Shown: positions 24,901 to 33,166 of the stretch, in pieces | Position numbering within the stretch: the stretch's first letter is position 1 | Layout: every line of letters begins with the position of its first letter | Assembly (NCBI RefSeq): GCF_002950945.1 | Contig: NZ_CP012673.1 | Span: 7,082,501-7,146,500 of the forward strand | DNA length: 64,000 nt | Direction: 5' to 3' | Source: Sorangium cellulosum | Lineage (GTDB): Bacteria; Myxococcota_A; Polyangia; Polyangiales; Polyangiaceae | Program-made: the position numbers and the translations under genes | Notes under the pieces: model-generated | Seen by the model: the letters and a program-made list of their open reading frames with translations, nothing else | Databases searched by the model: none | What the model was told of the DNA's origin: nothing

Positions 24901-26278
24901 CCCCGCGCCGGTCCGGAGCTTGTTGCCGTTATTCCAGTTCGATCGGCGTCGAGGGGCAAACAAGGTCGAGCGGCTCTTTGGCGTCACGCCGCTGCAGCCG
25001 GCCAAGGTGGCCGTGCGGGTAGACTCCATCCGCAAGAGCCCGCGAGCGGACGAACTCCGCGCCGAGCTCGAACGGCTCAAGCCAGTCATCTACGCCGTCC
25101 GCACATTCGTGGATGCGCAGGGGACGGGCCTCGCGCGACTGCGCAAGCTCGACGTCCAGCTGTGCGAAAGCGTCGGCGGTCAAGCCACGATCGGTGACAA
25201 GGGATATCCCATCGCGATGAGCGCTCCCGGAGAGGTCCTGTTCGTGGACGGCACGGCGTACGTGATCGCCGGGTCGACCGATCTCGCCCCGCTGCTCAAG
25301 GACGAGCTCCTGGCGGACGCGGTCGGAGAGCTGTTCGCAGCCGTGTTCCAGATCGAGAGCGGCGGTGACTTCGCGCGGCTGGCGTCGTGCTCCGCCGAGC
25401 GTCACACGGCGTTACTCGCCCGCATCCTCGGCGTCGAGATCGCGGAGGCTGCGCACATCGTCGCCGCAGCGCGAGCGAAGCTAGGACAGCCCGCCGAGCC
25501 CTCGGGGTTGTCCGCACGCCCCTGGGTGGAGCCGCCGAGCGCCGACACGAGCGCGCCGCAGGCGCAGGGCGAAGCGACGGCAGCCCACGGAGGAGCGTCG
25601 GTACCACCGACGGCCACGCCCTCGCCACCACGCCCGCCAACCGCGGCTCCCCAGGCGGTCATGACGGGCGCGGTCACCGCGACCGCGCAACCGCGGCCCA
25701 CGCTCCCGCCGCCGCGCTCGGTGCGGCTCCGCGTGCGCGAGACCCCCCGCGCCTCCGCGCCGCGGCCGTCCGGCGCCCAACGGCCCGTCGTCGATCCGGT
25801 CCACTGCCAGCAGCTTGCGGCCTGGTTCGAGGAGGCCGAGGGACAGGGCCGCTTCCCGCTCCCGGTCGACCACCTCCAAGGGAGCGACGCCTACGGCTGT
25901 GACGTGCTCAGCTTCGCCTCGGCCGAGGACCGGGAGCGCTTTCGCACATCCGCCGATCCCCGCCTGGTGGCTCGGTTCATCGAGGTCAAGGGGCGTGGTC
26001 ACGAGCACGGCCGCGTCGAGCTACGTGGAAACGAGCTCCAGGCAGCCCGGCGGTACAAGGAGCGATTCTTCGTGTATCGCGTGTACGATTGCGGCGGAGA
26101 CGAGTTCGAGATCGCGTTGCTGCCCGATCCGACTACGACCGACTGCGACGTCGTGTACGAAATCGACGTCTCGCGGAGCCCGACGGCGACGCTCTGGCGA
26201 GTCGCGGAAATGGCACCACAAGCCGAGCCTTCCCCTGCCGAGGCTGGAACGAGCCCGGCCGGCGCGGAGCCAACCTGA
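21983..26278 (+). CDS. Sacsin-like HATPase with C-terminal DUF3883 (NO VEIN) domain
   Basis: A 1,431-residue protein. The N-terminus is a GHKL/HSP90-type ATPase domain with ELLQNADDAG (about residues 65-74), VANTG, and IGNKGLGFRS (about 126-135), as in sacsin and related bacterial proteins. The middle is a long region without recognised motifs. A Pro/Ala-rich linker (about 1165-1270) leads to a C-terminal DUF3883 domain with RFIEVKGRG, an ExK pattern like that of PD-(D/E)xK nuclease folds, near residues 1331-1339. HATPase-DUF3883 proteins are frequent in defence islands. The GTG at 21983 is the only good start. A 10-bp palindrome ATGCTAGCAT lies at 21967-21976, just upstream. Confidence 0.8.
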   Translation: MSAHDEASEVESDGSRLWSSSEWRAWIACKTEERRRIFVTDPDEMVAAYLREKVTAQDYHGRELLELLQNADDAGEDRGGRCRAAIILTERGLCVANTGTVFSAAGVKSLMLTNNSPKRYQRARYIGNKGLGFRSILGWTTTPFILSGNLELAFSRSFAEAWLEHLCRESADVLRKVEMERRHGAAYPVPLLALPFVGLSAAGAPHEDLAILHQQALSLRDEGYDTIVGIPFSSPRAYDEVAEQLNLIDRDVLLFTRHLREVRLSRSGSAATWEVERGGDLVEIKGPRRPPELWQVFTTGDDIPEQHLRSDQLSTPEYEIKVAVPTERVQVSGFLFSYFVTQVRLPLPVIVHASLELTHNRKNLVESAANEYLVDRIASFIGEIAKGCANSVNLWGALSVLATEGPFDPILEKFGLPQKLVEVARSLPIIPVRSGALVHSAAARRLRVDGSAWLPREEFGDLVQAPPTAAVAALLNALEIPELTSTELGARLDRLSAGLGLDARASLLAGLIGSGALPIPPPRLLVDDNDRVLPIDEPTFLPPGDDAALPLPPWTRVHLLSRALATRLRIALGVSSQRDLMTRLASFKVREYAFAPIVSAIHTVTNTRVDADPAGEGEHRAELLRALLVLHAREARSGPVSPPDIRVILRTRSGTFAPASVLYLGAEYPRGRLTDALYHASPERLVAPPEALGVRGSAAEVEALLTWLGVETLPRKTPSHSPDWAFTRLVIKRLRYPAVFDPRDFIAHKLEDLRRPSLLVSSVDGLDAILEKADPHAIVAWLDQDPRLEQWRAGDADACLSCYPPNKRVARELVDQTLPSFVSWRIETTAWVPTAGGGKVDPAHCTMDRSLPEDVQRVLRRPALQANHPLLQSLQMDERRVRFALERAGVRPSLHLLSWDDFYGLLLELPRVDPDGRSARTLYRALFGRADGDEPEGASYERFRSEGKLLGSLSGKAGYFGVSELYYDDNGMVPAPVRSLLPLFQFDRRRGANKVERLFGVTPLQPAKVAVRVDSIRKSPRADELRAELERLKPVIYAVRTFVDAQGTGLARLRKLDVQLCESVGGQATIGDKGYPIAMSAPGEVLFVDGTAYVIAGSTDLAPLLKDELLADAVGELFAAVFQIESGGDFARLASCSAERHTALLARILGVEIAEAAHIVAAARAKLGQPAEPSGLSARPWVEPPSADTSAPQAQGEATAAHGGASVPPTATPSPPRPPTAAPQAVMTGAVTATAQPRPTLPPPRSVRLRVRETPRASAPRPSGAQRPVVDPVHCQQLAAWFEEAEGQGRFPLPVDHLQGSDAYGCDVLSFASAEDRERFRTSADPRLVARFIEVKGRGHEHGRVELRGNELQAARRYKERFFVYRVYDCGGDEFEIALLPDPTTTDCDVVYEIDVSRSPTATLWRVAEMAPQAEPSPAEAGTSPAGAEPT

Positions 26279-26476
26279 TCGGGAGCAGGGCGTCAAACCA
26301 TCGGAGGTCGGCTGCTCTCCCACGCGGAACGTGCACAGCATCCTTATTGAATATCGCGGCGACCGCCCTGGTCGCGCGAACCAGCCCGACGATCGCCAAG
26401 AGACAGCGGCGAGCGGCACGGTGCTCGATTCAGTGGAGGGCGACGTTGGAGCGTCGACCTTGCCATACCACTCCGT

Positions 26477-26752
26477 TTGCTCGGCCTCGACCTGATCGAT
26501 GCCGAACTCGTCCTGCTCGACGCGCTCGGGTATGACGAGCGCAGCGTCTTCTACGAGGTCGGGGTGGCGACACGCAGTTCGCCTGTCGACCGTTGCACCC
26601 CGCACGCCCTGCGCCTGACGGACGGCGACTTCCATGATCTCCGGCAACTGACATTGGAGCATAGGCGGGGACCATCGACTCGCCTCGCGCAGGCCGTCTC
26701 GCAGAAGTCCCGGATGACGCGCGCGGACGCCGTGCTCGCGCCGTGCTCATGA
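26477..26752 (+). CDS. Possible small ORF, unknown (91 aa)
   Basis: The frame is open for 91 codons and its stop overlaps the next start (ATGA at 26749-26752). The first half has a hydrophobic/acidic protein-like pattern (LIDAELVLLDALGYDERSVFYEVG); the second half is Arg/Ser-rich. It may be the remnant of a longer gene. No motif recognised and no signal peptide. Confidence 0.3.
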   Translation: MLGLDLIDAELVLLDALGYDERSVFYEVGVATRSSPVDRCTPHALRLTDGDFHDLRQLTLEHRRGPSTRLAQAVSQKSRMTRADAVLAPCS

Positions 26753-27036
26753 ACCCGAAGGTCGCGCTGGCGCCGTTAGCCGTGGGACCGGATGAGACTG
26801 TTTTCGTCAACCTCGTGCACATGCGGGGTGACTTTGTCGGGGCGAGGCTCATTCGAGAGGGTCGACGGATGGACGGGGTGCTGTTCCTCGGCATCTCCGT
26901 CTCCCGGCCGGAGAAGGACGTGCTCTTCCAGGCCATCGACAACGCGGGAGCCGAGGAGATCGCGAAGATGGTCGGCTTGCGCGTGCACGAGCAGAAGCAA
27001 CGAGGCCGGCGCCCTTCGTCCATGGGATCGCGATGA
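26749..27036 (+). CDS. Possible small ORF, unknown (95 aa)
   Basis: The ATG overlaps the preceding stop by 4 bp. The protein has alternating hydrophobic strands and a helical part (VFVNLVHMRGDFVGARLI, GVLFLGISVSRPEKDVLFQAI) and a basic tail, which looks more protein-like than the antisense frame. It sits in a convergent position to the kinase operon. No family recognised. Confidence 0.38.
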   Translation: MNPKVALAPLAVGPDETVFVNLVHMRGDFVGARLIREGRRMDGVLFLGISVSRPEKDVLFQAIDNAGAEEIAKMVGLRVHEQKQRGRRPSSMGSR

Positions 27037-27115
27037 AGGTGCCACGCATCCGCCGCATCGAGACGGCGCCTTGCGCCTCATCAACATCCGGAGCCCTGCG
27101 TGCGTCACACAGACG

Positions 27116-28633
27116 TCAAGGCGCGCTCGGGTTGAATTCCGTCTGCGGGTCCTTCACAAGTGGCGGCTTCTTCACGGGCGATGGCTTCACTGCCGCAGTG
27201 GGCCGCGTGGCAGCAGTGCCTGTTACGGCCGGGCTGCTGACCGTAGGCGTTACCGAGGCGGTGGGCACCGCAGTCAGCGCATCGGCCGACGCCGACTCCG
27301 CAGGCGCGATGCTTGACAGCGGCGCGGACGGCAGCAGCGTAGCGGGCGGGGCGGCCAAGACAGTCGCCGGTGACGCCGCGCTCGTCAATGCGACCGTGGG
27401 CACGTTCGGGATCTCCGGTGTGGCCGTCGTGGAGCTTCGCGCCAAGAACAAGGCTGCCAGCGCGGCGACTGCAAGCACAGCCGAGACGATCCCCACTGCC
27501 ACCCCGATACGCAGCTTCCCACCGCGGGACGGTCTGACCGGGCCGCTGAGAGCGCTGGTCCCCGAGGTGCTCGCCGGGCCCGAGGCCTGAGGCGTGAGCG
27601 CGCTGAACGGCGCTTCGGTCCGCGACGGCCCGGGAGTCGCTCCGCCCTGCCAGGATCCTTTAGGTGAGAAATCCTGAGCGAACGGCAGGCCGTTCACACG
27701 CACGCGCCCGTCGGTCGACAGCCGCATCGTCCACGAGTTCGACAGCGCCAGCGAATGAGCGTCGATGCCTAGCGCGACACCGAGTGCCTGCGCCTGTTCA
27801 CCGATCGACGCCCAGCGCGAGGTCGGATTGCGGTCACACGAACGCGCGAACCAGGGGTCGAAAGCCGGCGGGAGCACGCCAGGGAAGCGAAGCGACGCGC
27901 TGGTTATCGGCTCGTTCATGATCTGGACTATGAGTTCCGCGAGGGTCCGCGCGGTCCAGAAATGCCGCCCCGTAAGCAAGCGGAAGGCGATGAGCCCGAT
28001 CGCCCAGACGTCGCACGCCGGGCTCACGTTCGCTGCGTCGCCCCGCGCCTGCTCGGGCGACATGTAGAGCGGCGTCCCGATGAGCGAGCCCTGCTGGGTG
28101 AGTCCCGCCTGCTCGATACCCCCGAGCCCCTCGCCCCCGAGCTTCGAGATGCCGAAGTCGAGGATCTTGACGATTGTCGAGCCATCCTCCTTCTCGTGGA
28201 GAAAGATGTTGTCGGGCTTGAGATCCCGGTGGACGATGCCCATCCCGTGCGCCTTGTCGAGCGCACGCGCGACCTGCATCAGGATGGTGATGACTTCGAT
28301 GGGCTCCAACCGTTGCCGCACCTTGAGGAGTTTCTCTAGATCCTGCCCGTTCAGTAGCTCCATCACGAGGAACGGCGCCCCTCCGAGCTCTGGGGCCACG
28401 TCGCTGTCCGTGACCTTGACGATATGCTCGCTCCTGATGCGCGCCGGGGCCCGCGCTTCTCGCTTGAAGCGCTCCACCGTCTCGGGATTCGCTCCCGAGT
28501 GCGCGAGGAGCACCTTCAGGGCGAGCTGATCACCCGTGTGCGTGTGCTCCACGAGATAGACCACGCCCATGCCGCCGCGACCGAGCTCTCGGAGAATACG
28601 GTAACGGAAGCCAATGAGAATCGGGGAAGCCAT
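27116..28633 (-). CDS. Transmembrane Ser/Thr protein kinase (PknB/Hanks type)
   Basis: The 505-residue protein has a complete kinase domain: GRGGMGVVYL glycine loop (about 18-27), catalytic Lys in LALKVLL, HRDLKPDN, DFGISK and GTPLYMSPEQ. A Ser/Pro-rich juxtamembrane region leads to one membrane helix near residues 367-392 (IGVAVGIVSAVLAVAALAAL), then a Ser/Thr/Ala/Pro-rich extracytoplasmic tail of about 110 residues without PASTA repeats. It is the last gene of a four-gene operon with two MopE-like lipoproteins and a TPR/PEGA-like protein, a combination common in Sorangium-type genomes. The tail might sense or bind the exported partner proteins. Confidence 0.92.
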   Translation of the reverse strand: MASPILIGFRYRILRELGRGGMGVVYLVEHTHTGDQLALKVLLAHSGANPETVERFKREARAPARIRSEHIVKVTDSDVAPELGGAPFLVMELLNGQDLEKLLKVRQRLEPIEVITILMQVARALDKAHGMGIVHRDLKPDNIFLHEKEDGSTIVKILDFGISKLGGEGLGGIEQAGLTQQGSLIGTPLYMSPEQARGDAANVSPACDVWAIGLIAFRLLTGRHFWTARTLAELIVQIMNEPITSASLRFPGVLPPAFDPWFARSCDRNPTSRWASIGEQAQALGVALGIDAHSLALSNSWTMRLSTDGRVRVNGLPFAQDFSPKGSWQGGATPGPSRTEAPFSALTPQASGPASTSGTSALSGPVRPSRGGKLRIGVAVGIVSAVLAVAALAALFLARSSTTATPEIPNVPTVALTSAASPATVLAAPPATLLPSAPLSSIAPAESASADALTAVPTASVTPTVSSPAVTGTAATRPTAAVKPSPVKKPPLVKDPQTEFNPSAP

Positions 28634-28663
28634 GGATAATAACAGTGTGCGATACCTGGCAGG

Positions 28664-29929
28664 CTACTTGCACCCCTGCGCTCCGAGTGAATACGGGGAG
28701 CCCGTATTATCGCATTCGGTGCCGTCCCACCTGCAGGTGTGCCGATAGAGACTCGTCAATCCGCAGGACTCAGTAATCAACCCCGGGAAATTTGCCGAGT
28801 AATGCGTAGCAACACAGTTGACCTGGTCGGTGAAGACATCACAATCGAAATCATAACGACTTACCACATGAAACACACCATTCAATGCACCAAATGAATT
28901 ATCAGCAGTTCGCTCATAACGACGCTCAATCGCACCGTTACAGTTGTAGTCCCAACTGCTTGTCGCAGAATCGACCGTCACATGAAACGCCTCATCCGGC
29001 GCGGCAGACGACACATTACATTCGGTCCCCAACCCATTCGACTTGCATGTGCGCACGTTCGCGCGATGACAAACACCCACCAATTCGTTATCGCAGCTGT
29101 CACCAAGATCGAGAAATACCTCGTCAGCCGGACCATTACAGTTATTGTCCTTGCCGTCGCACTGCTCGGCGAACCCGGGGTGCCGCTCTGAGTCCGTGTC
29201 GTCACAGTCATCTTGAGGAATACCGATCTTCCACAACGTCGTATCCGTGCAGCCGGGCTGGTTCACTGGACACTGGCTCGGCTTCGCACAGCTATCGATT
29301 GACGATGATAGAAGGCCATGATTGTCCCGATCGCCATCATAGACCCACATCTGAACCGACTGACCGGCTGCGCAAGTGCACGTCGCACCTCCCTGAGTCG
29401 AGCCATCGTCCGGTGTGCCCGTACAGTCCTGATCGATACCATCGTTACACCGGTCGGAATTCCCATCGCCTAAAGGCCCGTCCCAGTTGCCGGGGTATCG
29501 GTTCTCGTTGTCGTCGTCGCAGTCGTCGTCCTTGATTGCTCCCCCCGGGCAACCGGGCGCACCGTGGCCATCGCTATCGGCGTCGAATGGAACAGGGACG
29601 CAACGCTTCTTGCTCTCGCTGCACTCGACCCCGGTGCACCCCTCGGGTGCCTCCCCACAGTCGATCGGCTGGTTTTTGCAGACACCGTCGACACACTTGG
29701 GCGCGCCGTTGCAGTAGGCGCCATCGTCATCGCATTCTGCGTCGCCCGAGCATCCATCACCGCTGCCGCCGCCGCCCTGCGCGCCGGTTGGCGTGCCTCC
29801 GCCTCCGCTGTTGCCGGTGCCCCCTTCTCCCCCGCTACCTCCGCCGTCGCCCCCGCATCCATTCGCCGCCATGCAGCAGGCGAACGTCACCATCCATATC
29901 GATTTCAGGCCGAACAAGCTCGATCTCAT
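28664..29929 (-). CDS. MopE-like lipoprotein with Ca/metal-binding Asp repeats
   Basis: A 421-residue lipoprotein. The signal peptide ends at a lipobox cysteine in MAANGCGGD, followed by a Gly-rich linker. Two MopE-type units follow: a DADSDGHG calcium loop with DDDCDDDNENRYPG and DQDCTG, then a DGDRDNHG loop with DDCDDTDSERHPG and CDGKDNNCNG. Cysteines are abundant. MopE motifs bind calcium or copper in surface proteins and are expanded in myxobacteria. An AGGAG site precedes the ATG by 8 bases. It lies 29 bp after the second MopE-like gene and 30 bp before the kinase. Confidence 0.85.
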   Translation of the reverse strand: MRSSLFGLKSIWMVTFACCMAANGCGGDGGGSGGEGGTGNSGGGGTPTGAQGGGGSGDGCSGDAECDDDGAYCNGAPKCVDGVCKNQPIDCGEAPEGCTGVECSESKKRCVPVPFDADSDGHGAPGCPGGAIKDDDCDDDNENRYPGNWDGPLGDGNSDRCNDGIDQDCTGTPDDGSTQGGATCTCAAGQSVQMWVYDGDRDNHGLLSSSIDSCAKPSQCPVNQPGCTDTTLWKIGIPQDDCDDTDSERHPGFAEQCDGKDNNCNGPADEVFLDLGDSCDNELVGVCHRANVRTCKSNGLGTECNVSSAAPDEAFHVTVDSATSSWDYNCNGAIERRYERTADNSFGALNGVFHVVSRYDFDCDVFTDQVNCVATHYSANFPGLITESCGLTSLYRHTCRWDGTECDNTGSPYSLGAQGCK

Positions 29930-29958
29930 CGCATATCTCCTGCATTGAACATACGAAT

Positions 29959-31503
29959 TTATTGAGAGCCCGAACAGCCGAACGAGGTCTGCGTGATACC
30001 GGGCTGTGCACCACCGTCAAGGAAGTTGATATTCCATGCAGTTGGCGTTGCGGACGATCGCAGGAGTCCAAGCGTCACCGGTGATCGATCTGTCGCTTCG
30101 AGCGAGATGGGCGAGGAATCGAGTGCAACCAGGGCCCCATCACGCTCCGCGATGCGTTGAGCCACGATGCTCCTGCCGATCCAAGCGATGAGCCACTCGC
30201 CACGTTCGGGTGACCATGCGGGGGACACAAACGCCGTGCGTTCGGCTGTCTCGAAGAGAATGGCGGGCGTTACGGAGACCGCATCCGTCTCGAGGTTCAC
30301 GGTGGCAATCGCAAAGTAGGCCTTCTGAGGGGCGCACCCCGACTCGATCGCGACGCCGACCGTTGCTCGCGTCTCCGTGAGCTTCCCGATGCCGAACACC
30401 ACGCCCGTTGGATCGTTCGGGAGCCCCGGAATGGGGATGGCAGCCGGCACGGGGAGGAACGAATCCTTCACCAGAAACAGCGCCGCTCCTCCGTCGGGGA
30501 GCGCTGCCCCGACAAGAAAACGCGGGGTCGTCGCAGGCAGGCCGATGACCGCCGGCGGTCGCGTGGAGAGCGTTTTGCTCAGCGTCGTAGACGCGACGAC
30601 CGTCATGGAATCCGCCATCGAAACGACGACGGCTTCAAGACTGACCGGCGCGCGGGTGGAGCAGTCCGCTGAGTCCGGGGTCAGCGCGCGGAGCGCCGGT
30701 TCGGCTCGCCAAAGCGCGAGCGCTATCGACGAGTCCGCGGGAGCAACGGCCACGGATGGGTGCGCCGCGCCGGCCCCGCAGGTGGCTAGATCGAGCGACT
30801 CCGACGCGGTGCCCGACACAAGCGATGGCGCTTCGCTCAGCACGGGTACGCCCGCCGCGCACCCGCTTCGACGTACCCACCCCACTACGGTACCGCCGCT
30901 CGCGAGGTCGATCGACGGCTGCGCAGCGAGCGCGTCGGGAGGACTGGCAAGGATCGTGCACCCCGTATCCGATCCCTCTCGTGAGACATCGAAGCCGCGC
31001 ACGCAGTCGTTCGAGGCAGCAGGCTTGACGGCTACAGCGAGGCGCACATCCTCGTCGGCTCGGTTCAGGGGGACGATGATACGCACGTCCTCCCATGCAT
31101 CCTCTGCGGGCACCACGGTGGCGGGCTCGGTGAACGCGAGGACGCCATCGTCGGCGATACCGTTGCAGTTGTTATCCAGGCCATCGCAAGTCTCCACAAG
31201 CTTGGAGGAGACGTTCGCATTCTGGTCGTCGCAATCGCCGCCGCCGCAGGTGACGCTGGGATCGCCGTCTCTGTCGTCGTCACGCGGCGCGCGTATACAG
31301 CGCCGCTCGCTGCGATCGCACTGGTATGGGCTACATGTCGTCTCGTCGTTGAACTGGTTACAGACGTCGTCCTCCAAGCGGGCGACGTTCGGGTCGCACG
31401 ACTCGATCTCATAGTCGCCGAGACCACCGAACGTGCACGAGGCAGCCATCACCACACCCGCAAGGACTGCAACCCCCTTGATGGGTATCCAGAACTGGCT
31501 CAC
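29959..31503 (-). CDS. Lipoprotein with one MopE-type unit and a large beta-rich domain
   Basis: The GTG start at 31503 overlaps the upstream stop (GTGA). The signal peptide (GVAVLAGVVMAASC) ends in a lipobox. One MopE-type block follows with RDDDRDGDPS, GDCDDQNANV and CDGLDNNCNG, then about 380 residues rich in Ala, Thr, Ser and Val that look like repeated beta strands (VVSMADSMTVVAST and similar), perhaps a propeller. It ends with a Cys (TSFGCSGSQ). Probably an outer-surface protein acting with the neighbouring MopE lipoprotein. No enzyme motif is visible. Confidence 0.78.
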   Translation of the reverse strand: MSQFWIPIKGVAVLAGVVMAASCTFGGLGDYEIESCDPNVARLEDDVCNQFNDETTCSPYQCDRSERRCIRAPRDDDRDGDPSVTCGGGDCDDQNANVSSKLVETCDGLDNNCNGIADDGVLAFTEPATVVPAEDAWEDVRIIVPLNRADEDVRLAVAVKPAASNDCVRGFDVSREGSDTGCTILASPPDALAAQPSIDLASGGTVVGWVRRSGCAAGVPVLSEAPSLVSGTASESLDLATCGAGAAHPSVAVAPADSSIALALWRAEPALRALTPDSADCSTRAPVSLEAVVVSMADSMTVVASTTLSKTLSTRPPAVIGLPATTPRFLVGAALPDGGAALFLVKDSFLPVPAAIPIPGLPNDPTGVVFGIGKLTETRATVGVAIESGCAPQKAYFAIATVNLETDAVSVTPAILFETAERTAFVSPAWSPERGEWLIAWIGRSIVAQRIAERDGALVALDSSPISLEATDRSPVTLGLLRSSATPTAWNINFLDGGAQPGITQTSFGCSGSQ

Positions 31504-32759
31504 CAGATGCCTCCCGCGGCGATCCCTCCTGCCCCGGCAGCAGCCCAAGGGGCAACGGAGACGAGGCTGATGGCGGTGCCTCGGGCGGGCTGAGCCTGCG
31601 CGCCGTCGAGCTTCCTATCGCCCTCGGCGCCATCCGTCCAGTCCGTCAGGAAGAAGAGCACGCCGGCACCAACACCGAGCACGGCCCCCGTGATGAAGAA
31701 CGCGTTCGCCCGGGCGGACGCGCTTTCCACGTCCTTCTGCAGTCGTGGATCGCGGAGCAGTGGCGGCTTGTCAGTCTCTTCGCCTGCGAGCCCGGACGCG
31801 TGAATCGCGAACGCCGTCCCGACGCCCAGCGTGGCAGCGCTCGCCGCGACGGCGCCATAGAACACCGGTTTTGGTGGACCGCCTCGAGCTCCCGGAATCG
31901 GCTGAAATGTGATCTCCACTGTCGCGACCTGTCCGTCTCTCAGGCTCTCATTCCACACGAAATCACGGTATCCTGGCGCACGTGCGACGATCCGATGTGG
32001 CCCGGCATCGAGCTCGCGTTTACCGTCGAGGTCGCTCGGGGTGAGCGGCTTGCCGTCGAGTTCGAGCGAGAAGCCGGAAGGCCTGGACTTAAGCGCGGCC
32101 ACGAGGTGCGCCGTGGGAACACGCCGGACCGTCACCTTGATCTCGTGCCGCGATCCTTCGGCGAGGTCGAGTTTGTCTTCGAAGGGCACGATGCGCGGTC
32201 CCGTCGCGGCCACGACATGGACGCCAGGATCGGTCTCGACCGCCGTGTTCCACAAGGAGCGGGGAAGTTCCTGTCCGTCGATCGTGACGGTGAGCCCGGG
32301 GGGTGCATCGGACGGAACGATCACATTCAGACGCGGAACCTTCGGCTCGAGGGCTGCGGCTTCCTTCTCGGCGGCGTCGCGCGTCGCGGCGAAGCGCGTT
32401 TCTCTCGCCGCGGCAACTCGGTCCGCGGCTTCGCGCGCAGCGAGCCGGAAATTCGTGTAAGCGCTCGCCGTGCGGCCGAGGGCACGAAAGCAGCGCGCGA
32501 CATTGTAGCGAGTATTCGGGCTCGGCAATATGCTGAGGCTCTGCTGGAATGCCTTCAGCGCAGCCTCGAAGTCATTTGCGCCCATCGCCTTCTGCCCGTC
32601 CTCGTAGAGCTTGAGGCCTGCAGCTAGCGCCGTGGGGTCGCTCCCGGACAGCTGGGCGATGGCGCGCGACGGCTCGCCCGTCAGTAGCGCCAAGGCGGTT
32701 AGCAGCGCGAGCACAGGGGCGGCACTGCGAGGACGAGGACATGGGAGGGTTCGCATCAT
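31500..32759 (-). CDS. Secreted TPR/PEGA-like protein, first gene of the kinase operon
   Basis: The N-terminal signal peptide (LALLTALALLTG then AIAQ) is followed by one TPR-like pair (KLYEDGQKAMGANDFEAAL, SPNTRYNVARCFRALG). A coiled segment of about residues 105-135 comes next, then PEGA-like beta units (GLTVTIDGQELP, GFSLELDGKPL) near 150-270. Two membrane helices lie near residues 300-320 and 350-370. This signal-peptide/TPR/PEGA/TM layout is common in myxobacteria next to Ser/Thr kinases. It heads the operon that continues into the two MopE-like lipoproteins and the kinase. Confidence 0.8.
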   Translation of the reverse strand: MMRTLPCPRPRSAAPVLALLTALALLTGEPSRAIAQLSGSDPTALAAGLKLYEDGQKAMGANDFEAALKAFQQSLSILPSPNTRYNVARCFRALGRTASAYTNFRLAAREAADRVAAARETRFAATRDAAEKEAAALEPKVPRLNVIVPSDAPPGLTVTIDGQELPRSLWNTAVETDPGVHVVAATGPRIVPFEDKLDLAEGSRHEIKVTVRRVPTAHLVAALKSRPSGFSLELDGKPLTPSDLDGKRELDAGPHRIVARAPGYRDFVWNESLRDGQVATVEITFQPIPGARGGPPKPVFYGAVAASAATLGVGTAFAIHASGLAGEETDKPPLLRDPRLQKDVESASARANAFFITGAVLGVGAGVLFFLTDWTDGAEGDRKLDGAQAQPARGTAISLVSVAPWAAAGAGGIAAGGIW

Positions 32760-33166
32760 GCACCCGGACCCGTGAAGGCTACCGTGCTGACCGCTCGGGC
32801 GGCAAGAAATTGACCCGACTGCGCGAGCGTTGGCATGCAGTGTGCGTCGGACGGACCATCCGATCTGGCGTTTTGTTGCTCGATGGCGTTACAGGCGACC
32901 GCTGTCTCTTCTGCACGCGCGGAGGCTCGCGTTCGAGTTCACGGCCCCGTCAGCCCCGTTAGCTACCTGCTCTTCGCCATCAAGCAGGACCGGATCGTGT
33001 GCGCGGAGGCCGGGTGCTCGCCGCGGAGTACGACTGCGGGTGCCTTCGCCTTCATGGAGCAGCGTGAGGAGCGCCGCGATGTGGAGAACGAGGGGCATGC
33101 CTCCTTCTTCCGCTGCAAGCTCGCCGGCGTGGAACCCACGCCGCGGCCGGCTCGGTCCGCCCACCG
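32760..33166. other. Intergenic stretch upstream of the kinase operon
   Basis: About 400 bp holding the presumed promoter of the minus-strand operon. Frames are open on both strands (for instance 32835 onward on plus and 33182-32889 on minus), but neither has a convincing start or protein pattern. Nothing else is seen. Confidence 0.35.
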
